Origin: Aquabacter spiritensis
GTDB lineage: Bacteria > Pseudomonadota > Alphaproteobacteria > Rhizobiales > Xanthobacteraceae
Reading direction: 5' to 3'
NCBI RefSeq assembly: GCF_004346185.1
Contig: NZ_SMAI01000001.1
Location: 1-64,000 of the forward strand
DNA: 64,000 nucleotides
Each line of letters opens with the position of its first letter. Positions within the stretch are counted from its first letter, which is position 1. Positions 38,406 to 47,106 of this stretch are shown piece by piece. The notes under the pieces were generated by a model. That model had not been told where the DNA came from, searched no databases, and saw nothing but the letters and a program-made list of their open reading frames with translations. A program made the position numbers and the translations under genes.

Positions 38406-40199
38406 TCAGGCGGCGTATCGGACCGGATCGACCGGGCCGGACAGCGCCGCGAGAATGGCCGGCGGATCGCCTTCCTCGGGCGTCGCGCACAGGCGGCGCC
38501 GCGCCATGACGGCGCCGAGCCGCGGATCCGCCGTGAGCACCGCGAAGGGAATGGCCAGCCAGCAGCCGGCCAGGAGCGGCGCCACCCAGATCAGGAGCCC
38601 CGGCGCGAAGGCGAGCAGAAGCCCGGCGACGGCGCAGCCATAGGCCATGGTCGGCGCGAGGCCGCGCGCCGCCGCGCGCCAGGACACGCGATGGGCATCG
38701 CGCGCCTGGCCGCCCCAGGAGCCGCGCGCCCGTCCAGTCAAGAGCCGCAGCAGCACGCCGCAGGTGGCGAGCGCGCTGATCGCCCCGAGCAGGAAGGAAA
38801 ACCCGATCTCGATCGCCGCGGAGGCCGCGAAGCGCGTCCCACCGCCATAGCGCCGCATCAGGCCGGGCGTGAGGGCGACGTCGAGATAGCCGGCGATCTT
38901 GGGGAAGAGGCCGAGCAGCAGGATGGCGAGATAGAGCGCGGCCGCCGGTAGCGCGGCGGCCGCGGGCATCGCGGGCGCGGCGAACGGCAGAAGCAGCAGC
39001 GCCAGGGGCACGCCGGGCACGGTCGCGAACATCAGGACCGCCCAGGCGAGCTGGAACCGCCCCATCGGATGCAGACCGGGGCGACCGATCAGTTTCAGAT
39101 ATTGCAGATTTCCGAGGCACCATCGGGCATCGCGGGCGAGGAAGTCCGGCAGGGTCGGCGGGTTCTCCTCGAAGCTCTCCCCCTCGACGGGCAGCGCCCA
39201 CACCTCGTAGCCGGCGCGGCGCATCAGCACCGCCTCGACCTGATCGTGCGAGAGGATCGGGCCGCCCAGAGGCGGCCGTCCGGGCAGCACCGGCAGGTCG
39301 CAATGGGCGGCGAAGGGCGCGATGCGGATCAGCGCATTGTGCCCCCAGAACGGCCCGCAATCCCCCGCCCACCAGGTCGCGCCGACGGTGTAGCAGCGCA
39401 TGCCGGCGCGCATGCCGAACTGGAAGATCCGGGCGAAGGCGCTCGCACTCGGCAGGCCGACGACCAGGGACTGGAGGATGCCGATCTGCGGCGCGTTCTG
39501 AAGGATGCGCACCATGCGCAGGATCATCGCCGGCCCCATCAGGCTGTCGGCGTCGAGCGGCAGCATGACATCGTAGCCGGCGCCCCAGCGCTTGCAGAAA
39601 TCGCGCACATTGCCGGCCTTGAAGCCGATATTGTCGGCGCGGCGGCGATAATGGATCCGCCGCGCGCCGTCCTGCGCCTGCCAGCGGGCGATGGCCGCCT
39701 CCTCCTGCGCCGCGACGTCGGGGCACGACGTGTCGCTGAGAACGAAATAATCGAAGCGGTCCGCTGCCGGCGTCGCGTCGAGCGCCGCCTTGACCGCACG
39801 AAGACGTGACAAAGCCCGCGCGGGATCTTCGTTGCGGAGCGTCATAAGAATAGCGGTGCGCAGCAGAATCGGACCGTCGGTCTCCGGCGCGGCGAGCACG
39901 GGGACGGCGCGCTGCAGCGCGCGGGGGAACAGGTGCAGCAGCGCGAGACCGATTGCGGCATTCCAGAACCCAATCGCGTTCCAGGGCGTTACCGCAACGA
40001 CGCAAAGCATGAGGAGGATACCGGGCAGCGTCCAGCCCCCGGCCGCCGCGATCAGCCCGGCGCAGAGGGCGACGGACGCGACGGTGGCGAGCACCAGCCC
40101 CAGAACCAGACGGCGCCGCCAGCGCAGCGGTCCGGGGACGGTGAACGGGTCTCTCGGTTCGTCGGGGGCGAGGGCGACGGGATCGATGCGAAGGGTCAT
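38406..40199 (-). CDS. opgH: Glucans biosynthesis glucosyltransferase OpgH/MdoH
   Basis: A 597-residue family-2 glycosyltransferase in the inner membrane. Two N-terminal helices, the GT domain with LMTLRNEDPARALSRLRAVK, VMLPLDADSLMGPAMILRMV (DxD-type), WWAGDCGPFWGHNALIRI, GGPILSHDQVEAVLMRRAGY and the QxxRW-like DARWCLGNLQYLKL, then several helices. It makes and exports the beta-1,2-glucan backbone of osmoregulated periplasmic glucans. It is shorter than the enterobacterial enzyme (about 850) and, unusually, no opgG lies beside it. It diverges from the pteridine-type cluster. Confidence 0.9.
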   Translation of the reverse strand: MTLRIDPVALAPDEPRDPFTVPGPLRWRRRLVLGLVLATVASVALCAGLIAAAGGWTLPGILLMLCVVAVTPWNAIGFWNAAIGLALLHLFPRALQRAVPVLAAPETDGPILLRTAILMTLRNEDPARALSRLRAVKAALDATPAADRFDYFVLSDTSCPDVAAQEEAAIARWQAQDGARRIHYRRRADNIGFKAGNVRDFCKRWGAGYDVMLPLDADSLMGPAMILRMVRILQNAPQIGILQSLVVGLPSASAFARIFQFGMRAGMRCYTVGATWWAGDCGPFWGHNALIRIAPFAAHCDLPVLPGRPPLGGPILSHDQVEAVLMRRAGYEVWALPVEGESFEENPPTLPDFLARDARWCLGNLQYLKLIGRPGLHPMGRFQLAWAVLMFATVPGVPLALLLLPFAAPAMPAAAALPAAALYLAILLLGLFPKIAGYLDVALTPGLMRRYGGGTRFAASAAIEIGFSFLLGAISALATCGVLLRLLTGRARGSWGGQARDAHRVSWRAAARGLAPTMAYGCAVAGLLLAFAPGLLIWVAPLLAGCWLAIPFAVLTADPRLGAVMARRRLCATPEEGDPPAILAALSGPVDPVRYAA

Positions 40200-40276
40200 G
40201 AAAACTCCGGCGCGGACCGCGCGGCGAGGACGTTAGTCATCTGCACTGGAACGCCGGAATCACGAGGTCGGGACTG

Positions 40277-41299
40277 ATGAACATGAACGCTGTGGCAAAA
40301 CGCCACGCTGACGTTTCCCCCCAAGACGGCCGCGCCCGCGCCCTCTGGTATGTGGGGCCGCGCACCGCCCGGATCGCGGCGGAGGACCTGCCGGCGCCGA
40401 AGCCGGGCGAGATTTGCGTGCGGGCCGCCTATAGCGGGATCAGCCGCGGCACCGAGCGGCTGGTGTTCGCCGGCCTGACCGATCCGGCGCACCGCGACAG
40501 CATGCGCTCGCCGATGCAGGTCGGCGATTTTCCGTTCCCGGTGAAATACGGCTATTGCAGCGTCGGGCGCGTGGAAGTCGGCGCGGCGGATCTCGTCGGC
40601 CGCGACGTGTTCGTTCTGCACCCCCACCAGGACCGGTTCGTGATCGCCGCCGCCGACGCCATTCTCCTGCCGGACGGGGTGCCGGCGCGGCGCGCGACTT
40701 TGGCCGCCAATATGGAGACCGCGCTCAATGCGCTGTGGGATTCCGGCGCCGGCGCGGGCGACCGCATCATCGTCGTCGGCGCCGGACTCGTCGGCCTGCT
40801 CATCACCTATCTTGCGGCGCGGCTGCCCGGCGCCGAGGTGACGGCGGTGGATCCCAATCCCACCCGCCAAGCTTTGGTCGAGGGCTTCGGCGCCCGCTAT
40901 GCGTCCGAGGTCGCCGGCCTCGCGGATGCCGATGTGGTGTTCCACGCCAGCGCCACCTCGGACGGTCTGCAGGCGGCGATCGAAAGCTGCGGCACCGAAG
41001 CCTGCCTCGTCGAAGTGAGCTGGTACGGCGACGAGGCGGTCACGATCGGCCTCGGCGGGCCGTTCCATTGCCGGCGGCTGCGCCTCGTCTCCTCCCAGGT
41101 CGGATCGGTCGCGCCCGCGCGCCGCCCGCGCTGGAGCCACCGGCGCCGCCTCGCCAAGGCGATCGAGCTTCTGTCCGACCCCCGGCTCGACGCGGTGATC
41201 ACCGGCGACGTCGCCTTCGCCGATCTGCCGGAGGCGATCGACCGTATTCTGGATGGCGGCAGCGCGGATGTCGCCACCGTCGTGCGCTATCCTGCCTGA
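40277..41299 (+). CDS. MDR-superfamily dehydrogenase, BchC-like
   Basis: A 340-residue medium-chain dehydrogenase fold. The N-terminal catalytic domain reads YSGISRGTERLVFAG where zinc alcohol dehydrogenases have a Cys-Gly-Ser/Thr-Asp motif, so the catalytic zinc cysteine is missing; BchC-type members share this. The nucleotide-binding motif is VVGAGLVGLLITYLAARLPG. It opens a plus-strand run with a PTPS-like, a glycosyltransferase and a methyltransferase gene, suggesting it oxidises or reduces a side chain on the cluster's product. ATG 40277 or 40283 may start it. Confidence 0.8.
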   Translation: MNMNAVAKRHADVSPQDGRARALWYVGPRTARIAAEDLPAPKPGEICVRAAYSGISRGTERLVFAGLTDPAHRDSMRSPMQVGDFPFPVKYGYCSVGRVEVGAADLVGRDVFVLHPHQDRFVIAAADAILLPDGVPARRATLAANMETALNALWDSGAGAGDRIIVVGAGLVGLLITYLAARLPGAEVTAVDPNPTRQALVEGFGARYASEVAGLADADVVFHASATSDGLQAAIESCGTEACLVEVSWYGDEAVTIGLGGPFHCRRLRLVSSQVGSVAPARRPRWSHRRRLAKAIELLSDPRLDAVITGDVAFADLPEAIDRILDGGSADVATVVRYPA

Positions 41300-41323
41300 C
41301 CCCAGGCAGCCGGGAGGATCCCC

Positions 41324-41719
41324 ATGTTCGCAGTCGAAGTGCGCGATCACATCATGATCGCCCACAGCTTCACCGGCGCCGCGTTCGGTCCGGCGCAGGC
41401 GCTCCACGGCGCGACCTTCGTGGTCGACGTCGCCTTCTTCAGCGCCGAATTGACGGCGGACGGCGTGGTCGTCGACATCGGGCGTGCACACGACGCTTTG
41501 AAGGCGATACTCGCCCCTTTATCGTACCGTAATCTCGATGTTCTGCCTGAATTTACCGGCCGGAACACGACCACCGAAGTGGTCTGCAAGCACATTTTCG
41601 ACCATATGGCGGACGCCGTGCGCGCCGGCACCCTCGGCGACCCGGCGCCCAGCCGGCTGCGGGTGACGCTGCAGGAATCCCATGTCGCGCGCGCCTGGTA
41701 TGAGGCCGACATCGCGTGA
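41324..41719 (+). CDS. 6-pyruvoyl-tetrahydropterin synthase (COG0720) homologue with altered active site
   Basis: A 131-residue protein of the PTPS/QueD T-fold family. Conserved features: DHIMIAHSFTGAAFG (first zinc histidine), ALHGATFVVDV (second), SYRNLDV, GRNTTTEVV (PTxE-like pterin-anchoring region) and VTLQESHVARAWYE with the pterin-binding glutamate. The third zinc histidine of HGH is alanine (HGA), and the cysteine normally before it is absent. So the canonical PTPS or QueD chemistry is unlikely without a different metal site. It overlaps the next gene by one base. Probably binds a pterin or pyrimidine-like molecule. Confidence 0.78.
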   Translation: MFAVEVRDHIMIAHSFTGAAFGPAQALHGATFVVDVAFFSAELTADGVVVDIGRAHDALKAILAPLSYRNLDVLPEFTGRNTTTEVVCKHIFDHMADAVRAGTLGDPAPSRLRVTLQESHVARAWYEADIA

Positions 41720-42783
41720 TGTGCCTGGCATTGCTCGTCTTTCCCGGCCGCCTGTCGACCCCGACGGGCGGCTATGCCTATGATCGCGAGGTCCTCGCCC
41801 GGCTGCCGGCCCATGGCGTCGAGGCCGCGCCTTTGTCGCTCGACGGCGCGTTCCCCCACCCTGCCCCGACCGACGTCGCGGCCGCCCTCGATCGCCTGAA
41901 ATCCAGCGATTCCAAAGCCTTGCTCCTCGTCGACGGGCTCGCGCTCGGCGCCCTTCCGGCCGACGGGCTCGCCCAATTCGCCGATCGCCTGGTCGCCTTG
42001 GTGCACCATCCCCTCGCCCTGGAAGAGGGCCTGGACCCCGGCCAAAGCCGCCGCTTGCTGGCCAGCGAAACGGCCGCCCTCGCTCTGGCCCGGGCCGTCA
42101 TCACCACCAGCCCCGCCACCCGCCGGACCCTGGAAGCCGACTTCGCCGTCCCCGCCGACCGTCTCGTCGTCGCCGAACCCGGCACCGATCGCGTCGACCG
42201 CGCCCCCGCGGACGGCGCGCCGCCGCGCCTGCTCTGCGTCGGTTCCGTCATTCCCAGAAAGGGTTACGACGTTCTGGTCGCCGCATTGGCGGGGCTGAAG
42301 GATCTGCCATGGTCCCTGACTTTGATCGGCAGCCTCGATCTCGACCCCGCGGCGAGCGCCGCCTTGAGGCAGGCGATCGCAGTGGCCGGCCTCGGCGACC
42401 GGATCGTCCTTTCCGGCGCGGTCGACCGCGAAAGGCTCGCCGCGGCCTATCGGGACAGCGACCTCTTCGTTCATCCCTCGCTCTATGAAGGCTATGGCAT
42501 GGTCCTCGCCGAAGCGCTGCGGCACGGTCTGCCGCTGGTCTGCACCACCGGCGGTGCGGCCTGCGAAACGGTGCCGGACGGCGCCGGCCTGAAGGTCGCC
42601 CCGGGCGATCCCTCAGCTTTGGCCGCGGCACTCCGGCGCCTGCTTTCGGCACCGAGGGAACGCCGGGTCCTCGCCGACGCGGCCTTCGCCGCCGGCCGAC
42701 GCCTGCCCGGCTGGGACGACACCGCCGCCCGGATCGCCGCCGTGCTGCGACGCGTCGCACAGGCGAGAAAGGAAACGCAATGA
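41719..42783 (+). CDS. Glycosyltransferase, GT4/GT-B type
   Basis: A 354-residue GT-B enzyme. The C-terminal nucleotide-sugar domain has LLCVGSVIPRKGYDVLVAAL, LIGSLDLDP and the E-x7-E motif in FVHPSLYEGYGMVLAEALRHG. No membrane segment, so it acts in the cytosol. The ATG overlaps the stop of the PTPS-like gene (TGATG) and its own end overlaps the methyltransferase start (ATGA), so the three products are likely made together. The position suggests that it glycosylates a small molecule, as in the known pterin glycosides, rather than a polysaccharide. Confidence 0.83.
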   Translation: MCLALLVFPGRLSTPTGGYAYDREVLARLPAHGVEAAPLSLDGAFPHPAPTDVAAALDRLKSSDSKALLLVDGLALGALPADGLAQFADRLVALVHHPLALEEGLDPGQSRRLLASETAALALARAVITTSPATRRTLEADFAVPADRLVVAEPGTDRVDRAPADGAPPRLLCVGSVIPRKGYDVLVAALAGLKDLPWSLTLIGSLDLDPAASAALRQAIAVAGLGDRIVLSGAVDRERLAAAYRDSDLFVHPSLYEGYGMVLAEALRHGLPLVCTTGGAACETVPDGAGLKVAPGDPSALAAALRRLLSAPRERRVLADAAFAAGRRLPGWDDTAARIAAVLRRVAQARKETQ

Positions 42784-43631
42784 GTGGTTTCTCTGCGGAC
42801 TGGCTGGCTTTGCGCGAACCTGCCGACGCGCGGGCCCGCGATCCTGCCCTCGCCCGCGCCGCGCTTGCGCGTGTCGGCCCGGTGGATGTGCTGCGGGTCG
42901 TCGATCTCGGTGCCGGGACCGGCGCCAACCTGCGGGCCGGGTCGGCCGATCTCGGGCCGCGCCAAGACTGGACCCTCCTCGACTATGATCCCGCTCTTCT
43001 CGCCGCCGCCCGTGCCGGCCTGAGGGATTGGGCGGACGAAAGCCGGGATGAGGACGATGGCCTCGCCCTGCGGAGCGGGGACCGGCATCTGACCGTGCGC
43101 TTCGTGGCGGCAGATCTGTCTGGCTCGCTTGACGAAATCACTCGTCCCCGTCCCCATCTCGTCACCGCCTCGGCCTTCTTCGACCTCGCCTCGGCCGGCT
43201 TCGTCGGTCGGCTGGCCGAGGCGGTGGCGGAAATGGAAGCGGTGTTCCACACCGTGCTGACCTGCAACGGCCGCGACGCCTGGCTCCCGCCGCATCCCGA
43301 CGACCCGTCGATCACGGCGGCCTTCCGGTCGCACCAGGTTCGCGACAAGGGATTCGGCGCGGCGCTGGGCAACGCCGCCTCGGCAGCCCTGGAAACGGCG
43401 TTCCGAGCAAAGGGATATGCGACGGCGCTGGCCGACACGCCCTGGCGGCTCGGTGCCGAAAGTCGGAAGCTGATCGCGGCCCTTGCGGACGGGACAGCCG
43501 CAGCCGCGTCGGAAACCGGCCACATCTCCGCCGCACGAGCCTCGGCCTGGGCCACGGCCCGCGCATCGGCGCAGTGCGAGATCGGACATACCGACCTTCT
43601 CGCTTGGCCGGAACGGGTCAGGTCCGGCTGA
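42780..43631 (+). CDS. Class I SAM-dependent methyltransferase
   Basis: A 283-residue protein with motif I VVDLGAGTGANLRAG, an acidic loop LLDYDPALLAAARAG and DLVTASAFFDLASAGFV-type motif IV. It starts on the ATGA shared with the glycosyltransferase and ends 14 bases inside the convergent cytochrome b561 gene. The acceptor is unknown; the operon suggests the same small molecule. Confidence 0.8.
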   Translation: MSGFSADWLALREPADARARDPALARAALARVGPVDVLRVVDLGAGTGANLRAGSADLGPRQDWTLLDYDPALLAAARAGLRDWADESRDEDDGLALRSGDRHLTVRFVAADLSGSLDEITRPRPHLVTASAFFDLASAGFVGRLAEAVAEMEAVFHTVLTCNGRDAWLPPHPDDPSITAAFRSHQVRDKGFGAALGNAASAALETAFRAKGYATALADTPWRLGAESRKLIAALADGTAAAASETGHISAARASAWATARASAQCEIGHTDLLAWPERVRSG

Positions 43632-44169
43632 GGCCCGGGAGCATCCGCGAGAGGACGCCATCGCGCCGGACGATGCCGTGCATCAGCGCGGCGCCGATGT
43701 GCAGCGCGACCAAAGCCGTCATGAAGAAGCCGAGATAGACGTGGGCGCCCCCGAAAAAGCGGGAGAGCGCTTCGTCCTTCGGGACCAGATCCGGCAAAGT
43801 GAACAGCCCGAACACGCTGACTTGCGCGCCGAAGGCGGAGGACGCTCCCCAGCCGAGCAGCGGCATGAGGAAAATCAGGACATAGAGCAAATGGTGGGTC
43901 GCCTGCGACGCGACGCGCTGCCAGTGTGGCAAGCCGGGCGCGGGCGGCGGCGCGCCGTAGGCGATGCGTACCGCCACCCGGACCACGGCAAGGCACAGAA
44001 TCGCGAAACCGATCGAGCGATGCAGGTCGAACACCTGGTTCTGCGCCGCTCCGGCCGGCAGGCGGACCATGACAAAACCGAACGGGATCACCAGAAGGAC
44101 CAGTGCCGCGTTGATCCAATGGATCCACCTAGCCGGCCGCGCATATGGCGTGATCGTGCCGTTGTCCAT
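43618..44169 (-). CDS. Cytochrome b561
   Basis: A 183-residue di-haem membrane protein with four helices. Likely haem-ligand histidines are in PARWIHWINAAL, VFDLHRSIGFAIL, SQATHHLLYVLIFLMPLLGW and GAHVYLGFFMTALVALHIGAALMHG. Members pass electrons between quinol and periplasmic acceptors. It is translationally nested with the upstream reductase gene (41-base overlap), which is an unusual pairing and ties it to the pteridine-type cluster. Confidence 0.88.
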   Translation of the reverse strand: MDNGTITPYARPARWIHWINAALVLLVIPFGFVMVRLPAGAAQNQVFDLHRSIGFAILCLAVVRVAVRIAYGAPPPAPGLPHWQRVASQATHHLLYVLIFLMPLLGWGASSAFGAQVSVFGLFTLPDLVPKDEALSRFFGGAHVYLGFFMTALVALHIGAALMHGIVRRDGVLSRMLPGLSRT

Positions 44170-44875
44170 GCTCCACCCCCCCTGCCGCCCGGCGCATATC
44201 GCATTCGAACAGGACATCGCCATCAGGAAAAACGGTGACCCGGCTCGCCGGCCGCAACGCCGCGTCGAGTCGGGCGATCGGCCGCAGATCAAGACCGGTG
44301 CGGCCGGAACCGAGAATGACCGGAGAGACCAGGATGTGCAGCCGATCGATGGCGCCGGCATCCAGAAACCCCGCGAGGGTGCCCGGCCCGCCTTCCACCA
44401 GGATCGCCGCGAGTCCCGCCTCGCGCAAGGTCGAGAGGATGCCGGACGGCGCCAGCCTGCCGCCGGGATCGGGGGCGACGGTGACGATCTCCACGCCCTC
44501 GGGAAGCTCCCGGCCCACCCCGGGTCGCCGCACCACGATGCGCCGGGCGCCGTCGTCCCGCAGGCAAAGCGCCCCATTGTCCAGGCGCCCGGCCGGATCG
44601 ATCACCACCCGAGCCGGACTGCGGCCCGGCACGCGCCGGACATTGAGCAGCGGATCGTCCGCCTGCACCGTGCCGATTCCCACCAGCACCGCATCCGCAG
44701 CCGCCCGGAGGCGATGCAGATGGTCCAATGCGTAAGTACCACTGATATATTTCGACTCGCCCGATACCGTCGCGACACGGCCGTCGAGCGATTGGCCGAG
44801 CTGACCGATCACGAGCGAGCGATCTGCCAAGCTCCCGCCTGCCACCGCCGCCTGAAATGGGTCATACTCTATCAT
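44129..44875 (-). CDS. RibD C-terminal-type pyrimidine/pterin reductase
   Basis: A 248-residue dihydrofolate-reductase-fold protein: SLVIGQLGQSLDGRVAT, DAVLVGIGTVQADDPLLNVR, ARVVIDPAGRLD and AAILVEGGPGTLAGFLDAG are the RibD-C signatures. The deaminase half of RibD is missing. Stand-alone members reduce the ribose side chain of the GTP cyclohydrolase II product (2,5-diamino-6-ribosylamino-pyrimidinone phosphate) or a pterin with NADPH. It is divergent from ribA. ATG 44875 gives the family length. Confidence 0.85.
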   Translation of the reverse strand: MIEYDPFQAAVAGGSLADRSLVIGQLGQSLDGRVATVSGESKYISGTYALDHLHRLRAAADAVLVGIGTVQADDPLLNVRRVPGRSPARVVIDPAGRLDNGALCLRDDGARRIVVRRPGVGRELPEGVEIVTVAPDPGGRLAPSGILSTLREAGLAAILVEGGPGTLAGFLDAGAIDRLHILVSPVILGSGRTGLDLRPIARLDAALRPASRVTVFPDGDVLFECDMRRAAGGVEHGQRHDHAICAAG

Positions 44876-45050
44876 GGACGTAGCCTTTGCCGCCGGTGCT
44901 CCGTTTCCGCCTGCCGGGAACGCGACGCTGGGGTCAATTGTTAAGTCACAGTGTGGGGGCACAAAACCAAAATGGCATGTCACAAGCCGCGGAGCGGGGG
45001 CTTGAACATGCGGGCCGAAACCCACACGTAGCGCGTATCACGAGGCTTTC

Positions 45051-46175
45051 ATGACGTCCGAGCGCCCTCCCGTTCCCCCCTCGTCAGCTTCCGAAGCGCG
45101 CAATGGCTTGATCGCTGTGGAACGTGCGGTCGCCGATCTCCGTTCTGGCCGTCCGATTCTGCTGGAAGCCGGCGGTGCGCGCGGTCTGGTGATTGGCGCC
45201 GAGGCGCTCGATGCGGAGAGCGCGGCCGTTCTTGCCGCCGCTTCCCCCTTGCGCGGCCGCCTTGCTCTGCCCGGGCCACGACTCTCGCGGATCGGGGCAC
45301 ACCGGCCGCTGCCGGGAACGCTCGCTCTGCCGGGCATCGATCCCGCCCGAGTGGCGATGCTGGCGCTCCAGATCGATGCGCGCCTCGATGCGCCGGTCTC
45401 TCCGGCCGATCCGCTGGACGTTGCCGCGCTCGAATTGCTGCGCATCGCCCTCCTGCTTCCGGCCGCCGTCGTGGCGCCGGTCGATCCCGATGCCACGTTC
45501 GCGGACCTTTTGTTCGTCGCGGACGGCGACATTCTCGCGTTTCGAGGCCGCCAGGCGAAGGCCTTGCGGATCGTCGGGCGGGCTCCGGTCCCGCTCGAAG
45601 GCGCGCCGGAGACCGAATTCATCGTTTTCCGCGGCGGCGAAGGCCTGAGGGATCAGGTGGCGATCATCGTCGGCAAGCCGGATCTTTCGGGGACGGTGCC
45701 GGTGCGCCTGCATTCGGCCTGCCTCACCGGCGACCTTTTCGGCAGCCTCAAGTGCGATTGCGGGGATCAATTGCGCGATACAGTCGCGCGCATGGCGGAA
45801 GGATCCGGCGGAATCCTGCTCTATCTCGACCAGGAAGGCCGCGGGAACGGCATCGCCAACAAGATGCGCGCCTACGGCCTCCAGGCCCAGGGCTACGACA
45901 CCTATGATGCCGACGAGGTCCTCGGCTTCGGCCTCGACCAGCGGCGCTTCGACTTCGCAGCCGAAATGCTGCGGCAGCTCGGGGTCGCGAAGGTCCAGCT
46001 CATCACCAACAATCCGGAAAAGATCGCCGCCCTCCGCGCTTCGGGGCTCGAGGTGGCGGCCGAGCAACGCGTGCTGGGACGCCACACCAAGGAGAATGCC
46101 CGCTATCTCGCGTCCAAGCGCGACCGTGCGGGGCATTTCATCGAAGCCGAGAGCGCTGCGAACGGCACGGACTAG
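45051..46175 (+). CDS. ribA: GTP cyclohydrolase II with degenerate N-terminal domain
   Basis: A 374-residue protein. The C-terminal 190 residues are GTP cyclohydrolase II: zinc ligands in SACLTGDLFGSLKCDCGDQL, YLDQEGRGNGIANKMRAYG, DADEVLGFGLDQRRF and LITNNPEKIAAL. The N-terminal 170 residues start like DHBP synthase (VERAVADLRSGRPILLEA) but lack its acidic DDE and EGD motifs, so that half is probably not a synthase. The product would be the diamino-ribosylamino-pyrimidinone phosphate, the substrate type of the divergent RibD-like reductase. Confidence 0.9.
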   Translation: MTSERPPVPPSSASEARNGLIAVERAVADLRSGRPILLEAGGARGLVIGAEALDAESAAVLAAASPLRGRLALPGPRLSRIGAHRPLPGTLALPGIDPARVAMLALQIDARLDAPVSPADPLDVAALELLRIALLLPAAVVAPVDPDATFADLLFVADGDILAFRGRQAKALRIVGRAPVPLEGAPETEFIVFRGGEGLRDQVAIIVGKPDLSGTVPVRLHSACLTGDLFGSLKCDCGDQLRDTVARMAEGSGGILLYLDQEGRGNGIANKMRAYGLQAQGYDTYDADEVLGFGLDQRRFDFAAEMLRQLGVAKVQLITNNPEKIAALRASGLEVAAEQRVLGRHTKENARYLASKRDRAGHFIEAESAANGTD

Positions 46176-46292
46176 CCGCAATCTTCGGCTGCACCGCGAC
46201 AGGGCTGCTCCCCGCCCTTCGCATCCGGCCGCATTCCCGCTACAGGAAGCGGACGCGCGCCTGAAGGCGCGGACGAATAGCGGAGGACGCCC

Positions 46293-47036
46293 ATGGAGAA
46301 GAAGATCGCCCTCGTCACCGGCGCGGGCAGCGGCATCGGCCGCGCGGTCGCGCTCGCGCTCTCTGACGCCGGCTTTTCGGTCGCCTTGGCCGGCCGGCGC
46401 GCCGATGCCCTGGAGGCGACTGCGGCGGCCGGCACCGGCGATTTCTTCTGCATACCGACCGACGTCACCGATCCCGTCTCGGTCGCAGCCTTGTTCGCCG
46501 CCGTGAAGGCCCGCTTCGGCCGGCTCGATCTGCTGTTCAACAATGCCGGCACCGGCGCGCGTGCGGTGCCGATGGAGGATCTGGCGTTCGAGGAATGGAA
46601 GCGGGTGGTCGACACGAACCTGACCGGCCCCTTCCTGTGCACCCAGGAGGCGATCCGGATCATGAAGGATCAGACGCCGCGCGGTGGCCGCATCATCAAT
46701 AACGGCTCGATCTCCGCCTCCGCACCCCGCCCCTATTCGGCGCCGTACACCGCGACCAAGCACGCGATCACCGGCCTGACCAAAGCGACGTCGCTCGACG
46801 GCCGCGTCCATGACATAGCTTGCGGCCAGATCGACATCGGCAATGCCGATACGGAGATGGCGCAGAAGATGAAAAGCGGCGTACCGCAGGCGGATCTGTC
46901 GATCCGCGTGGAGCCGGTGATGGACCCGCGCCACGTCGGCGCCGCCGTGGTCTATATGGCGGGCCTGCCGCTCGACGCCAACGTTCAGTTCATGACGGTG
47001 ATGGCGACCAAGATGCCGTTCGTCGGCCGGGGCTGA
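46293..47036 (+). CDS. Short-chain dehydrogenase/reductase
   Basis: A 247-residue classical SDR: cofactor motif [21 protein letters not shown], catalytic serine in [22 protein letters not shown] with Tyr-x3-Lys. The C-terminus ends in [19 protein letters not shown] precedes the ATG. It is 117 bases after ribA and has its own terminator, so it is probably separate from that cluster. Substrate unknown. Confidence 0.85.
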   Translation: MEKKIALVTGAGSGIGRAVALALSDAGFSVALAGRRADALEATAAAGTGDFFCIPTDVTDPVSVAALFAAVKARFGRLDLLFNNAGTGARAVPMEDLAFEEWKRVVDTNLTGPFLCTQEAIRIMKDQTPRGGRIINNGSISASAPRPYSAPYTATKHAITGLTKATSLDGRVHDIACGQIDIGNADTEMAQKMKSGVPQADLSIRVEPVMDPRHVGAAVVYMAGLPLDANVQFMTVMATKMPFVGRG

Positions 47037-47049
47037 GTCCGCGACGCTC

Positions 47050-47083
47050 GGCCTCAGCGCCCACCGCTCGCTGAGGCCTGTTT
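47050..47083 (+). terminator. Rho-independent terminator after the SDR gene
   Basis: GGCCTCAGCG (47050-47059) pairs perfectly with CGCTGAGGCC (47069-47078) around a 9-base loop, followed by TGTTTGCGCTTG. It stands 13 bases after the SDR stop. Confidence 0.7.
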
Positions 47084-47106
47084 GCGCTTGATTCCACCCT
47101 CCTCAG

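Noticed and set aside
44876-45050. An FMN riboswitch in the divergent region before ribA
   Set aside because: I could not find the conserved RFN-element stems; there is no reason to call one.
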